A stretch of DNA of 64,000 nucleotides, from assembly GCF_964199755.1 (NCBI RefSeq), contig NC_133906.1, forward strand, positions 9,238,001 through 9,302,000. The letters run 5' to 3'. The stretch is from Larus michahellis. Its lineage: Eukaryota > Chordata > Aves > Charadriiformes > Laridae. The notes beneath the pieces are model-generated. The model was not told where the DNA came from, ran no database searches, and saw only the letters and a program-made list of their open reading frames with translations. The translations under genes and the position numbers were made by a program. Positions 51,901 to 63,756 of the stretch are shown one piece after another (position 1 is the stretch's first letter; each line of letters begins with the position of its first letter).

Positions 51901-54900
51901 CAATGAGGGAGAACCCATATGCCAATACAGGCAAGAATCCAGATGAGTAAGTTAAAACAGTGTCATGCTTGTTAAAAACTTTGTTAAAAATGAGATTAAT
52001 AGTCTTATATTTTCTTTTATCTGTATATCCTTTTACTAATGAATCTCTAGTCAGTTACGGATAGAAGTAGTAGTAAACATGGGAAAAATTGTTTTATTTA
52101 ACAGCACTTTTTGGTTTAGTATATGAAAGTGGTATTTTAGTAAGACTGGCCCTTAATCTTCAGGGATATGTGGAGCACTGTTTAATATAATGATCTGTAC
52201 AACGATTAGAACACTCTGCGGTATTTAGAGGTGATATCTGTGAACAATAATGATGATTATGTAAAGTATTTCAGTAACCAAATCTTAAACTTCATCTCTT
52301 GTTTGTTGGGAGGCATTCAGCATGCAGTATCTGTGGTACCTAACTAAATGCCCGATTAGGAGCCAAAGCTCCTCTTATATTAATGGAGTCTGTACAGAAA
52401 AGGTCTGAAAGCTTTGGTGTTTTCTAGATAGGCAACTTAATTAAAGAATGCCATAGGCTGGCTTTTGGCTGCACATAGGCCTGTCTCACTTAAAACCCGA
52501 GTCAAGCACTTGAGCTGTGACCCTGCTGTGACCTGCGTGGGGCTGTGGACATACAGAGTAGACAGGCTGTGAGCAGAAACATTTATTTAGAGTACAGTAA
52601 TTGGATTAGCTCACTGCCTGAAATATAATGGCAGTGGCTAAATGCTAGCAAATAATGGTCTTTCTACCTCTCCTTGCCCCCAGCTAGAATAATGCCAGTC
52701 AGTTCTTTTTTTTTTAAATGCAGATGCTTTCAGTTCTCTCCAGAGTCATACTTTGACCTTTGTTGAATCTGTGTTTCTGCCACAGCAATGCAGACTCTAA
52801 ACTTTTCACAGTGGGAAATTGGATTGTTAACATTATTTGATTTTCAACCTGTGTTTCGTGTACTCATTGTGAATCTCCTTAAGGGGCGTGCAAAAGGTAA
52901 CTGAGACCACTAAAGCTATTACCAGGCTTTAATCCAGTAAAATACACTGGGTCTGGGTGGGAGGAGAGATTCATAAATCCAAAAGCTGAGAGTCACTACG
53001 CTAGAATATCGCTTACCATTCATGCGTATTTATTTTGCAGTTAGATACAAGCTTTACTCATAGTGCTTGGTATCCCAGACAAAACTCCAGGTCTGTGTCA
53101 TAAGATGTTCCTGTATAAACACAGACATCAAGTGTTCTGAGTTGCTGTCTAATACTTTCATGAGTCCAGGGGGCTCCTAGACTTTCATTTCATGTATTGA
53201 GTTGAATGCCCCTTCCTCTCCCTCTATTCTTAACTCTCAGGGCACAAAGAAGAAGTTTTACTTTCCTGTTGATGTTCTATGATTGTGTTTAAATGGAAGT
53301 CACATTACTTGAATGCTAAGAATCATACTGTTCTTTTCTGCAGAGTTGGTTACGCAGGTGACAACTTTGTTCGCTACACTGGAGATACCATTTCAATGGC
53401 ACAGACTCAGTGTAAGTGGGTTTTGGGTTTTTTGTTGGTTTTGTTGGTTTTTTTCTTTAAGGAAATGGTCTTAAAAGACTTAAGTTAATAATGCTTCTTT
53501 CTTGCAAAAGAGAAATTAATCTTTTTAGATTGAGGCTTTTTTCCAAATTACTACAGAATTAAAGATTGTAATTTGAATGCATGTGTCAGTTTTAGAATAA
53601 ATATTGAGTGAAACCTCTTGTGTACACAGTGTTTGCTTGGGAGGCTTACGACAAAGGCTCTGAAGTTCATCTTCAAGCAGATCCTACAAAATTAGAGCTA
53701 CTTTATAAATCTTTCAAAGTGAAAAAAGAAGATTTCAAGGCACAGCAGAAAGAAAGCATCCTAGAGAAGGTAACAGACATTTGGTTTTAATGAATAAGAA
53801 TTCTGTTGAGTTTGAAGTCTGGGTTACTAGTGCTATGTGAAAATGCATCAGCTGTTCTCAGCAGTTTAGATTCATACAAAGATTTTTATATCTATACACA
53901 CTATCACATCAATTGGATTCATTATGTTATTTAATATAGGAACCTTTGGAGATCTGCTGGTGTTTCTTTGGATTTTTGGGAGTTCTGTTAACTGTCAGAA
54001 TTTTTTCAGTGAAAAAGTATGTATGGAGGAGTGGACATTTAGATTTATTTTTTTTAAATAATACAAGTGGTTGAAAAAATCCTTCTGCTCTTTAAAAGTG
54101 GTATCTGTTATAAAATACCCAAGTAACTGTCTCCCAAAACTATTTTTAAATTTTTCTTTTCTCTTAAATGCGAAAAGCAGAATCTTCAGCTTGAATTTTG
54201 GTTGCAGTCTTCTAGATAAATATTTATTTTATATTTTGCTACTGGTTTCTTGGACAACTGATAAAGAACTAGATAATCCATTCTAACCTTCTCAACATTC
54301 AAGTTTGGAAGGGAACATGATGTACTGCTGTGGTTATACCACAGCCTCTTGGTTTGACCTGAAAAGTTTTCCTGTTTTGAGTGAAGAATATCACTGTTGT
54401 AACCCTTCAGGCATTTAAAAAACCCACCCCAAAACAAACAAACAAAATAAAACCCCAGCAAACCACCACCAAAAAACACCACAGTGGCTATAGGAGATGT
54501 TTTTCTCTTAAGTATTCACTAAACTGTTTCTATCCACTTCTTGTGTGTCTTCTTCAGAAGGTACTGAAAGTGAAGATTTTTAAGTGTATGCTTAAAAAAG
54601 GTGGGGTTTTTTGCAAAACTATTATATGTCATTTCTGTGTGCATTTTAGTATGGAGGACAAGAACATCTGGATGCCCCACCAGCTGAACTGCTGTTAGCT
54701 CAAACAGAAGATTACGTGGAGTACTCTAGACATGGAACAGTCATCAAAGGACAAGAGAAAGCTATTGCTTGCTCTAAATATGAAGAGGATGTAAAGATCA
54801 ACAACCATACAGTAAGCCCTAGCTTATGTAAAAATTATAAAAAAAAATTAGATTCCTTCCCACTGGAAGGGAATGAGGTACGGTAGGATACAGTACAATA

Positions 54901-57185
54901 TAATTAATACAGTAAATAAATTTCTCCTCTTTCAAATGTGACTCTCTCCCTTTTCTATTAAGGACGAATTTCAAGTTGTCATGGTTGCAATGTGAATTTG
55001 AGGAGTTGTGATGGCAATCTTAAACTGAAGGGGAAGTTATTGTATTTCTCTTTGATTTTTAATACAAGTTGACCGCATCCTGTTGCATTTCTCTTTTTGA
55101 AACTGTACTTGTAAGGCTAATGTGAAATAGCAAAAGTATTTTCATAACTTTCCCTTCTGGATTGTTTGAATAATTTACTTATCAGGATATAACCTCAAGA
55201 ATGAATTGCAGCCTGCGTCTTACAGGAGTATCATTGTGGACATAACCGTTATGGTGTCTTCTCTTGCAGTGCATTTGGGGTTCATATTGGAAAGAAGGCA
55301 AGTGGGGTTACAAATGCTGCCACTCGTTTGTCAAGTACTCATACTGTACAGGAGAAGCTGGGAAAGAAATTGTTGTAAGTATTGTCTTATTTAGTCACTT
55401 GGAAAGAGCTAAAAAACATTCATCTTCCTACCTAAGTTTTAGGCAGTTTTGCTTTTGCAGGGGCCAGGGGGGAGGTTTGGTTGTTGTGGTTTGTTTGGGG
55501 TGGTTTTTTTTGGTCCTTCCCCTTTCAAATGTGCTTAGTAAATGGGTATCCTTCCTCTTGTCTATTATATAGAATAGCGAAGCAAGCTTACTGGAAGAGC
55601 AGCCCAGGGAGGAAGAACAAATGACAAAACCCAAAACACTGATGGAGGTAGGCTGTTTTGCTTTCTCAGGAAAGCAGATATTTTTCCTCAGCATCTTAAG
55701 AGATGGAAACATATATATAACTACAAAATTCTGTAAGTCATAATGAGTCTGAAAATTATTAGGCTGCATTATTAGATCATTAACATCTCTATTGAAAACT
55801 AAGCTCTAAAAGAGCATTAATAGATGCTTGGGATTTAATGGCTTGAACATTAGTAATGTTTGCAAGTTGAATCTTAACAGCAGCTGGTTTTCCACCTTAC
55901 AGATTCACCAAGAGAAACAGAAAGAGAAGAAAAAGAAGAAGCACAAGAAGAGCTCAAATTCAGATAGCGAGGGTGAAGAGAAAAAGAAGCAAGAAAAACT
56001 TAAAAAGGTGCACTGCATTCTTCAGTGGTTTTGTGGCGAAAAGATTGGGAAATATATTTTACAATGATGTCAGTTTTATGAAGCCTGTAACACAGTTCTT
56101 GTGGTGTTCTGTGGGATGCTCTTTGATGCTAATTTTGAGTTAAAGCAAATTTAAAATGCTGTTAGATGTTCTAAAGTACATTCCCAGGTTTTCAGGCAAA
56201 CGTGCAATAAATACTTAGTTTTGGAAGATTTAGAACATTTCCTTTCTAGGCACCTATTAGAGCTGTAGATCTATAAAAGACATTGCAGAACACAATGATT
56301 TGGGTAAAAGATGGAGAGATCAAAGGCCCTGTCAAAGCTTAACTTAGCACTTTTTATCCCAGACTTGGGCCCAGTCTTACAGTTGATGCAATAAATCCAT
56401 CTACCAAGCTATCTACTGACTGCTGCTCAACAGCCCTGCCGCAAGCACAGCGGCTGCATCTGGGCAGTCACGGCGTGAAACTAATCTTAAACTCTGGTTA
56501 ATCAAAGCAATGTACAAATGAAGCTTCTTTTCAGTAGCAAGGAGGAGCAACATAAGTAGTTTGAGGAATGGGATAATGTGTTTCCAGAAACATTTGGAAA
56601 AAAAAAAATGCACCCTGACTGAAAAAAAGAAAAAAAAAAAAGAAAAAAAAAACAAAAACAAAAACCCAACAAACTCAAACCCATAAGACCACATGCTTCC
56701 TTATCTGCATTTGTACTTGCTGGATCATGGTTACATTTTAGGTAAAGCTAAGGAGTTTCTTACTTGATTTGGGCAACTGGAAAGAGATTAAAGTATCTTG
56801 TTTGCTAAATATCATTTTACCATCATTTTATGTTAAACACTAAAAAGTATGCATTAACTGAAGTGTGCTGTGGGTGGGCCAGACAGATGCGCACTGCTTA
56901 TCCCACCGTTCTACCTGCTGCTTGGACTAGAATCTAATACAAACTTGCGTTCGTTCTTTCGCTTAGCTTTCATTGTGGGGTTTTTTTCCTTTGCTTTCAC
57001 TTCAGGCACTAAACGCAGAAGAGGCTCGTCTTCTCCACGTTAAAGAAATCATGCAGTTAGATGAGAGGAAGAGACCATACAACAGCCTCTATGAAACCAG
57101 GGAGCCAACAGAAGAGGAAATGGAAGCCTATAGAATGAAACGGCAGAGACCTGATGATCCCATGGCCTCTTTTCTTGGACAGTAG
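45931..57185 (+). CDS. SLU7: Pre-mRNA splicing factor SLU7
   Basis: Fifteen coding exons: 45931-46094, 46735-46888, 47187-47267, 47862-48026, 49256-49321, 50889-50936, 51441-51572, 51849-51946, 53344-53411, 53630-53769, 54650-54811, 55270-55374, 55573-55647, 55903-56007 and 57006-57185. All are GT-AG and phase-consistent, giving 580 residues (human 586). The exon with the ATG starts at 45919. A CCHC zinc knuckle lies at residues 118-131 (Cys118, Cys121, His126, Cys131). Family blocks include the [18 protein letters not shown] region near the N-terminus, a [10 protein letters not shown] acidic-to-basic block about 240-250, and a lysine tract at 491-502. The C-terminus ends ASFLGQ as in human. 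SLU7 acts in the nucleus in the second splicing step, placing the correct 3' splice site AG. The poorly conserved stretch is residues 462-500. Residue 427 reads Cys where human has His (CIWGSYW). Confidence 0.98.
47833..47853 (+). repeat. T21 tract in a SLU7 polypyrimidine tract
   Basis: An uninterrupted run of 21 T lies 8 bp upstream of the 3' splice site at 47861 (exon 47862-48026). It works as part of the polypyrimidine tract and is likely to vary in length. Confidence 0.85.
48365..48709 (+). mobile_element. CR1 LINE 3' fragment in SLU7 intron
   Basis: A 5'-truncated CR1 in sense orientation inside the intron 48027-49255. Recognisable pieces are GACTCTTCTCAGTAATATCT, GGAGTCTCCATTCTTGGAG, GTCCTGGGCAACCTG, GAGCAGGGGGGTTG and the 3' tail ending TTCTATGATG. 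It is more diverged than the 27.6 kb copy and has no coding capacity. Confidence 0.9.
56600..56666 (+). repeat. A-rich low-complexity tract in SLU7 intron
   Basis: Several A-runs broken by single G or C bases within the last SLU7 intron (56008-57005). It carries no splice signal or coding potential. A long minus-strand frame over it is a homopolymer artefact. Confidence 0.8.
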
Positions 57186-57369
57186 TTGCAGTGAAAATCA
57201 TTCCAATACACGAGACTCTCTTTTTCATACTTGTTTACAACTCTGTAGGCACTTGCTTACCTTCCACGTGGGGAAGTGCCAGAAATAGCAGACACCTTTT
57301 TTTGCATCAAAGAAGTTGGTGAAAATTTCTTTCAGCAGACGTAAGCAGTCCAATACCTACAGCAATTTT

Positions 57370-57463
57370 ATATACATATGTATATATATACAGTCACAAA
57401 TGTATATATATACACATATATATAAAAAATTATATGTATATATAAAATACATATACCTACTCT
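57370..57463. repeat. TA-rich palindromic microsatellite in 3' UTR
   Basis: Alternating TATATA, CATATG and ACATAT words over about 94 bp, including the perfect palindrome ATATACATATGTATAT (57370-57385). It could fold strongly in RNA and is prone to length change. Confidence 0.8.
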
Positions 57464-58432
57464 GAAAATTCTTTATTGGAAGAGAAAAGATCTGATATTG
57501 GCTGGAATTCTAGGTTTGTTTGGCCAACTAATACACACATAAAGTCATGATACATTCAGTAAAACTGACTACTCAGAAGAAATGTTCAGCAGGTGTCTGC
57601 AGAACAAAAATTGTTTAAATAACAATTTGATCCAGCTCCTGCAGCCTCTTATTTGTAAAGGGAGTTGCCTGTCATGGCTTTAAAAGGAAAATAGTTTCTT
57701 TCTTGATCACTTTGTAGTAAATATTTTGGAAGTGTAAAAATTGATTGCTTTGTACAATTTTGTTTAAATTAATATAAAGGTCTTAAATGCTATCTAGCCT
57801 TTTTAATGAAGAGGTTAGGAGAAGCCGACTGTAGAGCATCTAAGTTCTGTTTCTGCAATTTCAGTTGCAAAGATCGGAGTTCTTTGGTTTGCTGTTTGAT
57901 AACAGTATTCATCTTACCCTGATAACTTCCAGAGTCCTGTTACGCGGTGTAATACCCAGTGCCAGGCTCTAGTACCTTGTGAGAATGTGAAGCAGCATCT
58001 GCTTTGTGTTTGGCAATAGTAGTCCTTAAACTGGGAGTTTTCCCCTTTAACTATCAAAAGTTGAAGTAATGGGTGAAAAACTTCACAGCACAACTTCAAT
58101 GTTGGAAGACTTGAGAATTGTTTCTGTTATGACTTAAACTGTCTTATTAAACATGGCTTTTATAACCACATTTAATGTGGTCATATTATTGGTAGGACAG
58201 GAAGACACCATAATCCTGGCTTTTTATTTTAAAATTAAGAACCTGATTACAATTTCCACTTTGTAAACAATGAAGGAAGTTAAAGTTACTGGAAGCAAGT
58301 GAAACAGTATGTTATGCCTGCAATGTGATGTACCTGTCCTTTCCACCTGTAAAGCTGGTTTCCTTTCTTTTATTAGGTTTTCTCCAAGTCTGCTTCCCCT
58401 TTAATTTTATTACAGAAATACTAATTCTGAAT

Positions 58433-58472
58433 GCAGACTTTATTTTGTAAGACTAATAAAATAAAAGTCTGC
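58433..58472. terminator. Bidirectional polyadenylation hairpin
   Basis: Inverted repeat with left arm 58433-58446 (GCAGACTTTATTTT) and right arm 58458-58472 (AAAATAAAAGTCTGC), with one bulged A and an 11-nt loop. Overlapping AATAAA hexamers for SLU7 are at 58455-58460 and 58460-58465 on the plus strand. The left arm supplies AATAAA for the minus strand at 58439-58444. It is the first such minus-strand signal downstream of the tentative gene at 58979-59637. Confidence 0.75.
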
Positions 58473-58978
58473 AGTCAAACTTATAAAACTTGATTTTAAA
58501 ATCCTCCTAGCACTTGCAAAAAATATAACTAAGTAGTGAGATCAAAGATCTGGGGGTGGAATTGTTAATACAACCAAGTACCAGGAAGGAGAAACTTTTA
58601 AAAGTAGAAATCAGCTTTTGCAGAAATCGCTTTTATGTCTTCACAAACAATGTGTATTTAGACAGTCAGAGGGGGGAAAATATTAGGAATATAATTTTCC
58701 CTCTGCTATACTAGTGACTCACATTCTGGGTTTCCACATTAGCTCATGTTTTGACCTTTCTAGGTTATGGATAATTTCAAGGGAAAACTGCTCTTTTCCA
58801 TAAGTAATTACATACAATAAATATACATTTAAGTATCACGTGCATGATTTCACAGCCACTTTGAGGACTGAGTATTTTACTTAGCATACAGAAATGCTAA
58901 TACTGGACATTCTGCATTAGTCTGCAATGTAGTTCTATATTAAAACTATCCGTGATATTCTCGTTGATAATCAAAATT

Positions 58979-59637
58979 TTAGGTTGAGTATTTACCGGGT
59001 TCCAGAGATCCTCTGGTAGGACCTGAATGCAGACCATCCTTGGATGATTTTTCTGAACTAGCTGAACTATAAACTGTTATTCGTCTCGGGCTGTAACCAC
59101 CGGAGCCCTGGCCAGCATACCTCCAGCTGCAGAGATACCAACCGGAGCTCTTGTAGTCAGCGCCCAGTTCAGTCTGAGGGAAGATGAGATGTGAGAAGGG
59201 TCCGTGTTACCGTTTCCTTGAGCTATTTAGATACCTTTCTAAAAGTAGCTAGAGACTTGCAACTCAGAAATAACACTGAAAAAGAGCAACTTAGAATAAA
59301 CAAATAATTCATCAGTCTAGGCAGCCTGTAAAGTTCAGGCTTCAAAGAAGATTTAAACTTGTTTGGGGAGTAGCATTCTTCCATTCAAGAGAAAAATGGA
59401 GACAGATGGAGAGGTGCATGTATTTTAGAAGCCAGTATAACGTGTTCAGTGCTACAGAGAGATACGTTTATTACGAATAAACATGCTGAATTCCACCTAA
59501 AGCACACTTGTGGATGGATTTTCTTTTCAGTACTGGAAGACGTGACTGTAACTTACTTTCCGACGTGCCCTGTCTCGCTCTGCCAGGAGAGAGCCTGTGG
59601 GGAAGATGGGCCGGTTTCCGGTGAAGCAGAAAGGCAG
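58979..59637 (-). CDS. Tentative small gene convergent with SLU7, last two exons
   Basis: Two minus-strand exons are proposed. The first is 59637-59557 (27 codons, donor CGGAAA then GTAAGT, acceptor CCTGGAG, with a TACTAAT branch-point-like motif upstream). The second is 59173-58979 (64 codons plus TAA, acceptor CATCTTCCCTCAG). Both are phase 0 and join into one open frame. It contains GSLLAERDRARRK, then a Gly/Tyr/Trp/Ser-rich part with SSGWYLCSWRYAG and SPRRITVYSSASS. I do not recognise the family. There is no membrane segment. An alternative acceptor (CCCATCTTCCCCACAG) would shorten the first exon. Support comes from good splice sites and a matching minus-strand AATAAA at 58439-58444. Against it, the open lengths are modest and no homology could be tested. 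Confidence 0.4.
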
Positions 59638-62600
59638 CTCCAGGGGAAAAAGCAATTAGTAGTGTTTTATTGAAAATACGGTTCCTTGAGCTTGTGAATG
59701 ATGCAGAGTAGATCCTGAGTCTCAACAGTTAAAGGACAAATAGAGCTTAAAACGTGTCCTATTTATATCATAAAGGTTAAATGTTAAAGAACACTGTGGA
59801 TCCGATCATGAGGATTACTTTTCCTCCATCTGCTTCCCTTGGATTTGGCATGCAATATGACTGTGCATCTCCAAAGACAGCTTCCTATTGCACAAGAAGA
59901 ATTTTTCCTTTCTCTGATGAGTGTGAAACCAGTTTGTAGGCTAGCTTGGACACAAATGAACAAAACAATGGAAACGAGCGTACTCTAGCAGAGGCAGCTG
60001 GGGTTGGGAACTCCCGTTTCTTGCACGCACAAAGACGGAAGCAAGGCCGGAGGAAATTCCTTGGCCTGGTAACACAGACTAGTCAAATTCTCAAATCACG
60101 ATCCGAGGCAGCCCCTCCCAGCACAGCCAGGGTGGCTTTAGCTCCATCTTGCCGTCAGCAAAGCTCAAAAATTACTTTCTCAATTCCCTTTTCACCAATT
60201 GCTTCAATTGCCTCTTTTTTCATCCTGTTGAGTGCTGGTTGTCTGCAGTGTACTCTGTCTGCAAACTGTGCACTAGCCTGCTGACGTGAAGACATTTGCA
60301 TTTTTAAAACGTAGATTAAAACATTATCCTTTATTTTTTTGTTGAAAAGTTCAGCATTCTGCGTTATCTTTCAAGCCCTGCCAGAAGGTAGTTCTTTTAC
60401 TGTCTCCACATTTCTTTGTAATTGGATCTTTATGGCTTTCCTGAGTGGGTTAATGAAAGCGATGCACTGTTCTATGCAAGCATAATTGTTTTAGGCTGTT
60501 GAGGGATCAGAAAAAAGCAGGAATGATAGCAATTAGTTACGGATGAAACAGAGTTCAGCTTTTAGGAAAAAGGAAAAACAACAGGAGAGAGGATTTTCTG
60601 CGCCTGCTAGTGCCTAGTGCAACCCAGTAACAGCAGATCTCCACACCACTTCTGGGGATAACTTTAATTACTCCATTCAGGCCAAAGCACCGTGGCCTGA
60701 ACCACGTGCAGGCAACTCGTCGTCGTTCTGTCAGCACTCCTGTTCGCATCCATTGTGCCGGGTGCAGCAGAGAGACAGACAGAGATATCATTCTAACAAA
60801 CTAGTTATTCTACATGAAGCAAATTTGTTCACATCTCTTAGCTGACCCAACCAGAAACCCACCAGGGTAGTAGATAGTGACTATTTTTGCTTCTGCAAAA
60901 CGCATCTCAGACCTCAGGGGAACAGAGAAAAAATTCACTTTGCCCAAGAAAACCTTGCTCAGTGGACACATGAGCAAACCCGAAATTTCTAAGCTACAAA
61001 ATCTTAAAAGTAAGCCCAGTAATTCCAAGGCATTGTAGAAACAGCCTCCACCCAGCTGCATTTGGATCTAAGCACAGTCCTTGGCCTGTTGCTCTCTGTC
61101 TCCCACCACCTCTCTTAAGACTGGGACCTTTTTTTCAGATGCATTTACTTCCTTAGCGCATTTGCACACGCATTTGCTCTTGATTTTTAATATACAGCTA
61201 AGAACTACAAATCTGGCTCCCACACCACCTCACAGCAGAGTTTTACCCCATTGCTGCTCTTTACTCACAAGCTGCTAGAACACACGCTCGCGGTGCATCG
61301 GGGACACGGCTGTGGAGCGCAAGGGCTGAGGACGAAGTGCCCTGGCAGCAGCACGGTGGCTCTGACAGCAGCACGGTGACGGAGCAGTCCCCTGGCACCA
61401 GCAGGGCTCCTGGCTCTGCACGTCCTGGCTGGGAAGGGGTTATGCCCAAGAGACCTAAGCTGGGGGAGGGAAATGGTGCCTTCAGCTGGCTTCTGGCTTT
61501 GCTGGGCTCTCCCTCCTTGCTTTAACAAGAGTCATGCTGGGCACGTGCAGAAGGAAAAGCCCTGGGCTGTGGGTTTTAACACCAGAGAGGCAGCACAGCC
61601 CCACCGTATATTCTGACAATACACTAATATTGTCTCAATATTCGGGGAATAGCTGACAGACCATTTTTAGCAAATTATCAGTTCTCTGAGAACAGAAAAG
61701 CCAGTTCTAATGCAAAATTCTCTGCTTGGAAAGCAGCAGCAGGAGAGGGGCTTTCATCTGTAGCTATTACTATCTGCACAGGCTGTCACTGTTCGCACGC
61801 GATGGAAGTCATTTTTCACTCGTCTCTGGGGGCTGCTGCTTTGCCCTGAAGGACAGAGGCACTGTACCACGACATGGGTGAGTGACATTTGTCGCTGGCT
61901 TTCCTGGCTTGGGCGAATGCTGCCCATGTCCCCAGGTACTCGATTGCTGATGATGATGCCACAGACTCCAGAAGGGGGGCTAGAGTACTTTGGGAAATAC
62001 AGGGCGTTTTCACAAGAGTCTTTTCTTGTCTGTGTTATCAGATACCTAGGCAGGAGCCAACTGGGGCAAGTGAAAAAGATTGCTGAATTTCACTTTGAAT
62101 TAGAAGGTGCATGAGACAAAAGAAAAAAAACCAACCTTAACACATCATCTGCACTGTGCTCGCGGTGGCTCACTGGTGCTTGGGCTGGTTCCCGCTTCCC
62201 TCTTCCTAAAATAAGCTCTATTTATTTTTATCTTAATGGGTTAGGACTGCAGTTCCTAAGCAGAGCTAATGGTCTCAAGGGCATCCTTGAAGTTTAAACA
62301 GAGATTTGACTCATTTTTATGGGGGCTTTTGGAGAGGGACAATCACTCTCTAAAGATTGTTCACAGACTTCCAAGCTCCTTTTAGGCAGGGCAATAAAAG
62401 TTACTCAAATCACCAGTCCACGCTAAGCCAGGAGGCCTGTCGGCTAGAAAAACGCTTTTTCCTTCCCATTAGTACCTCAAAAAAAACCCTCCAAAGCACC
62501 GACACTCATCTTTGAGGAGAGGCACGCTTCCATTGCCATCGCCCAGTGCTACGGCAGGCTGTATTTCAGGCTGCCTCCAGCCCGTGTGAACTGCAGCTGT

Positions 62601-62755
62601 TTTGGCATCTGCTGAGTCATTTTACTCGGTTGCAAAGTCGGTATCTGTAAGGGTAGAACGCGTTAGCGCTCAGAAAGCAAACAAGGGAAAAATCCTTCCT
62701 TGCTGGGACACAGTCCCGTCCTGCCATCCCGGGGTGGGAGCCGGCCATCCCTCAC
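59638..62755. other. Between tentative exons, no other gene seen
   Basis: If the convergent gene is real this is its intron; otherwise it is intergenic. No repeat family was recognised. A strong-looking minus donor (AGCTT then GTGAGTAAA) at about 61262-61268 and a plus-strand donor (CATGG then GTGAGT) near 61877 have no supporting exons. By human synteny C1QTNF2 should follow SLU7 on the plus strand, but no collagen-like Gly-X-Y or C1q coding was found in the window. Confidence 0.5.
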
Positions 62756-63180
62756 CTTTAGGCGCCCGTAGGAGACAGCGGAGCTACAGTTACACTTTTT
62801 ACCCTGTAGGTGCTGGGTGATGCACTTTCCCTTTGCCACACGAGCCATGCCTTCCCCCGGCCAGCTTTACCCATAGGATGGGACGGCATAGCCCGCTGTG
62901 CTGGGGGCACGGGGGATGCGGGCAGGGGATGGGACTGCCGTGGCCCGGAGCAGCCCCCAGCACCCCCTGGGCCGGTGCGGGGGATGCACGGACAGGACGG
63001 CTTCGCTGCCCAGGAGGAAGCACCACAACAGGCCCCAGCAGCCCATCCACGGCACGGACCGGCACCCCCAGTCCTACGCGCGTCCCGTGGGGGTCTGCCG
63101 AGGCGGACGGCAGCCCGAACCGGCTCCCCGTGATCAAGGTGAAACCTGCCACAGCCACGGCAGGAGGCTCTTGCTAAAAA
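62700..63180. promoter_or_regulatory. CpG-rich patch, possible promoter
   Basis: By eye about 30 CpG dinucleotides occur in 480 bp, clearly above the flanks, so all frames stay open for long stretches. Several overlapping 60-150 codon frames here are therefore uninformative. It may be a CpG-island promoter for the tentative minus-strand gene or for the next plus-strand gene beyond the window. Confidence 0.4.
62756..62848 (-). CDS. Possible first coding exon of the convergent gene
   Basis: The minus strand has an ATG at 62848 with G at -3 and +4. A 31-codon open frame (MARVAKGKCITQHLQGKK, then Cys-Asn-Cys) leads to a strong donor, CTAAAG followed by GTGAGG, last exon base 62756. It ends in phase 0, so it would join in frame to the exon at 59637. 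It lies at the edge of a CpG-rich patch that could be its promoter. The link is speculative: the spliced product would be about 122 residues and other exons could intervene. Confidence 0.2.
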
Positions 63181-63620
63181 GCAGCACAGACAGGACACGG
63201 TCTCTTGTAACGCTCCCCTGCAACGTCTAGCTGAAACAAAGTGAACAGAGTCTCAGGGCTGCTCTGTTTCACTGTGAACGGGCAGTGTATTTATTTAACA
63301 AAGTGTGCTGCCAAACATGTTCTCCGGCAGAGCTGTCTGGGAGCCCGGGTGAGCTCAGCTCAGCGTTGCTGCACACACATATTTTCCATCTGCCTGGCAG
63401 GAGGTTCCCAGCCCTGCCTCTCCCCACGCCGCCGAACTAGGTCAGGCTCTCCCTGCCTCCAGCACGCCACCGATCCAGGCACAAAATCACCAGTAACTGC
63501 GGCTTCCCCAGTCACACCTGGAATTGCCCGGCAGGACTGCCTTTTTCAAACATCGTTTCATCCCGGGCCTGTTTCACGCCAATCCCAAAGCCCCGGGACA
63601 GCTGCTATGGGGCAGGTTCA
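63181..63620. other. Intergenic, no recognised feature
   Basis: Moderately GC-rich sequence between the CpG-rich patch and the CR1 tail. A 133-codon plus frame runs through it into the CR1 and has no recognisable domain. Confidence 0.5.
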
Positions 63621-63756
63621 GGATACCCTGGAGGTATTTTAAAGACATGTAGATGTAGTGCTGAGGGACATGGTTTAGTGGTAACTTGGTTGTGCTACGT
63701 TAACTGTTGCACTTGAGGATGTTAAAGGTCTCTTCCAACCAAAACAATTCTATGAT
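63621..63756 (+). mobile_element. CR1 LINE 3' tail
   Basis: Short 5'-truncated CR1 in plus orientation. It contains GACATGGTTTAGTGGTAACTTGG, GGTCTCTTCCAACC and the terminal ATTCTATGAT, all hallmarks of the CR1 3' end. It is non-coding. Confidence 0.93.

Larger units (their letters stand above)
57186..58485 (+). other. SLU7: SLU7 3' untranslated region
   Basis: The region from the TAG stop (57183-57185) to the tandem AATAAA signals at 58455-58465 is probably one continuous 3' UTR of about 1.3 kb. It is AT-rich and contains a palindromic TATATA/TACATA microsatellite at 57370-57463. An earlier ATTAAA variant near 58146 could serve a shorter isoform. Confidence 0.7.

Noticed and set aside
53268-53286. 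TTCTATGATTGTG resembling a CR1 tail
   Set aside because: No upstream CR1 sequence; an isolated match in a SLU7 intron.
62758-63230. Several overlapping 60-150 codon frames on both strands
   Set aside because: All frames are open because the patch is GC-rich; none has a domain. Only the short frame ending at a strong donor was kept as a low-confidence exon.
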